From the NCBI GenBank assembly GCA_964606665.1, contig CAZSHS010000018.1:1-64000 (forward strand): a DNA stretch of 64,000 bases, read 5' to 3'. A program made the position numbers and the translations under genes. Positions 62,934 to 64,000 of the stretch are shown one piece after another. The notes beneath the pieces were generated by a model. It ran no database searches and was not told the DNA's origin. It was given only the letters and a program-made list of their open reading frames with translations. Every line of letters starts with the position of its first letter. Position 1 is the first letter of the stretch. Origin of the DNA: Aved-18 sp964606665 (lineage in GTDB: Bacteria > Cyanobacteriota > Vampirovibrionia > Obscuribacterales > Obscuribacteraceae).

Positions 62934-64000
62934 CTTAGAGATATCAATCTCGCTTGTAAGTTTGGTGGCAGTGCCTATTTTCATTTTGCTTCTGTTTTCC
63001 AGATAGCGCTCAAGTACCGAACTTTTATATGTCGGCATCTGTTTTGCACGCCTGCGTCTAAGTACGCTGCTTGCTTCTTCGTAGGATAAAATGCCGCTGC
63101 TATACATGTAATACTGAGTTAGAAAATAATTGACCATATTTTTGCTTACTAAATTAAACTCAAGCAAAAATTTGCATGTGGCAAATGGGTCGGAGAAAAG
63201 TTGCTCACAAGCGCGCTCTATTTCAGTTTCTGAAAAGTATCCAGAGTCCTGTAACATATCGACTAAGCGACGAGCCGCAAAGCTTTCGTTTGCTATATCG
63301 GCACTATCAATATCGACATCTTCTAATTCGATCTCGTTTTTTTTATGGGCGGATTTTTTGAAGTGCTTTTTCTTGGATTTACTTCTGGACTCTTCTATTT
63401 CTTTTTCATCTATTACTTCTTCTTCAGATTCGTTTTGCTCGCCATCTTCATCATCTACGTAATCTTCGTCTAGCTTAGGAGCGAATTCAATTTCGACATT
63501 GTCCTCACCAGCCTCTCTTGCAGCTTGATATTTGGATTTGATTTCGTCTATGTCAAATTCTTGTGTTTCAAGATCGCCTTTGGCGGACATTGATTCTTCA
63601 GCTTTGAACCAGTGCACCACGACTGATTGCAACTGATCAATGGCTGTTTGTTGATCAATACTTTCTGACTGCAATTCATTATAGATATTGACCACACTAG
63701 GAAAAAGTGAGGGTGGCAAAATGCCCTCCATCACAAGTGCTTTGCCAAGCGGAATACCTGCTTCAAAGCTCATAGTAAGTGCGTGATCGATTTGATTTTG
63801 AGTTACAACTTCCGCTTCAATTAATAGTTGCGAAAGAATTTCTCGCCCGCGAGGCGAATCCAATTCGTGAAATTTTGTCCCAAGTGCTTTGTAGAGTGAA
63901 ATGCCCTCACTCTTTACTGCTCTTAGTGCCTTAATGATATTTTCGACCGACTCTGTGCCGTGGCTGATGAGAGACTGACCAAGCAGTGCAGCTTCTAGTT
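62922..64000 (-). CDS. T2SSE_N-like repeat protein, N-terminal part outside the window
   Basis: The frame is open to the window edge at 64000; a TTG at 63863 is not needed as a start, because coding sense continues upstream (LLGQSLISHGTESVENIIKA). The protein has at least 359 residues. Repeats of about 35 residues with LLIEAEVVTQNQIDHAL and GIPLGKALVMEGIL match the N-terminal domain of type II secretion/type IV pilus ATPases (MshEN type). The middle is extremely acidic, then basic (SKKKHFKKSAHKK). No ATPase motif is visible. Confidence 0.65.
   Translation of the reverse strand, partial: LEAALLGQSLISHGTESVENIIKALRAVKSEGISLYKALGTKFHELDSPRGREILSQLLIEAEVVTQNQIDHALTMSFEAGIPLGKALVMEGILPPSLFPSVVNIYNELQSESIDQQTAIDQLQSVVVHWFKAEESMSAKGDLETQEFDIDEIKSKYQAAREAGEDNVEIEFAPKLDEDYVDDEDGEQNESEEEVIDEKEIEESRSKSKKKHFKKSAHKKNEIELEDVDIDSADIANESFAARRLVDMLQDSGYFSETEIERACEQLFSDPFATCKFLLEFNLVSKNMVNYFLTQYYMYSSGILSYEEASSVLRRRRAKQMPTYKSSVLERYLENRSKMKIGTATKLTSEIDISKLGQ

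Noticed and set aside
1..64000. General reassignment of TGA to an amino acid
   Set aside because: Many genes with intact family ends stop at TGA, often in ATGA overlaps with the next gene.

Overview
The window looks like a chromosomal scaffold of a Gram-negative-type bacterium with standard stop codon use. Many genes end in TGA and are joined to the next gene by ATGA or GTGA overlaps. Exported proteins, lipoproteins with lipoboxes, an L,D-transpeptidase, a minCDE-rodA block, an Rcp1-like response regulator, and a large Ser/Thr kinase headed by a zinc ribbon together suggest a non-photosynthetic relative of the cyanobacteria (Obscuribacterales/Vampirovibrionia type). That placement is an inference from gene content; no rRNA or photosynthesis gene is present to test it. 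No phage, insertion sequence or CRISPR array was seen. Two runs of 10 N (19646-19655 and 52899-52908) are scaffold joins, and both fall inside coding sequence.

Layout. 1-8030: exported esterase, ABC-F protein with a small CPXCG protein, YchJ-like protein, OPT transporter, L,D-transpeptidase, membrane proteins. 8140-10442: a coupled REC-PAS-histidine kinase and a REC protein fused to LRV-type repeats. 10569-15966: RecQ, exported HAD phosphatase, YbaK-type deacylase, small lipoprotein, DUF3592-like protein, YceI. 15941-33904: a GH13 enzyme, a giant helical repeat protein (at least about 4,500 residues once the scaffold gap is discounted) with annexin-like N-terminal repeats, and a GH63-type glucosidase, all on the minus strand. 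33980-42158: small ATPase, M13 peptidase, glycosyltransferase, two membrane proteins, and an ABC-2 exporter operon with a membrane-tethered thioredoxin. 42170-42742: an exported MsrA whose catalytic Cys codon is TGA. 42799-52411: HAD hydrolase, lipoprotein, two divergent glycosyltransferases, Lys/Gly-repeat protein, FAD protein, alcohol dehydrogenase, universal stress protein, tRNA-Leu. 52524-64000: Ser/Thr kinase, SGNH-like protein, SIMPL-domain protein, minCDE-rodA, MeaB-type GTPase, NagA, and a partial T2SSE_N-like repeat protein.

The strongest observation is the msrA gene. It reads as one uninterrupted MsrA with a signal peptide except for one in-frame TGA (42614-42616) exactly at the nucleophile of the GCFWG motif. 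A hairpin in the position and shape of a bacterial SECIS element follows at once. This predicts a secreted selenocysteine MsrA and hence a selenocysteine pathway elsewhere in the genome. The second is the giant repeat gene, which the assembly has cut artificially: the last residues before the break and the first after it fit the same 250-residue repeat in phase with about eight residues missing. No intergenic stretch exceeds about 300 bases.
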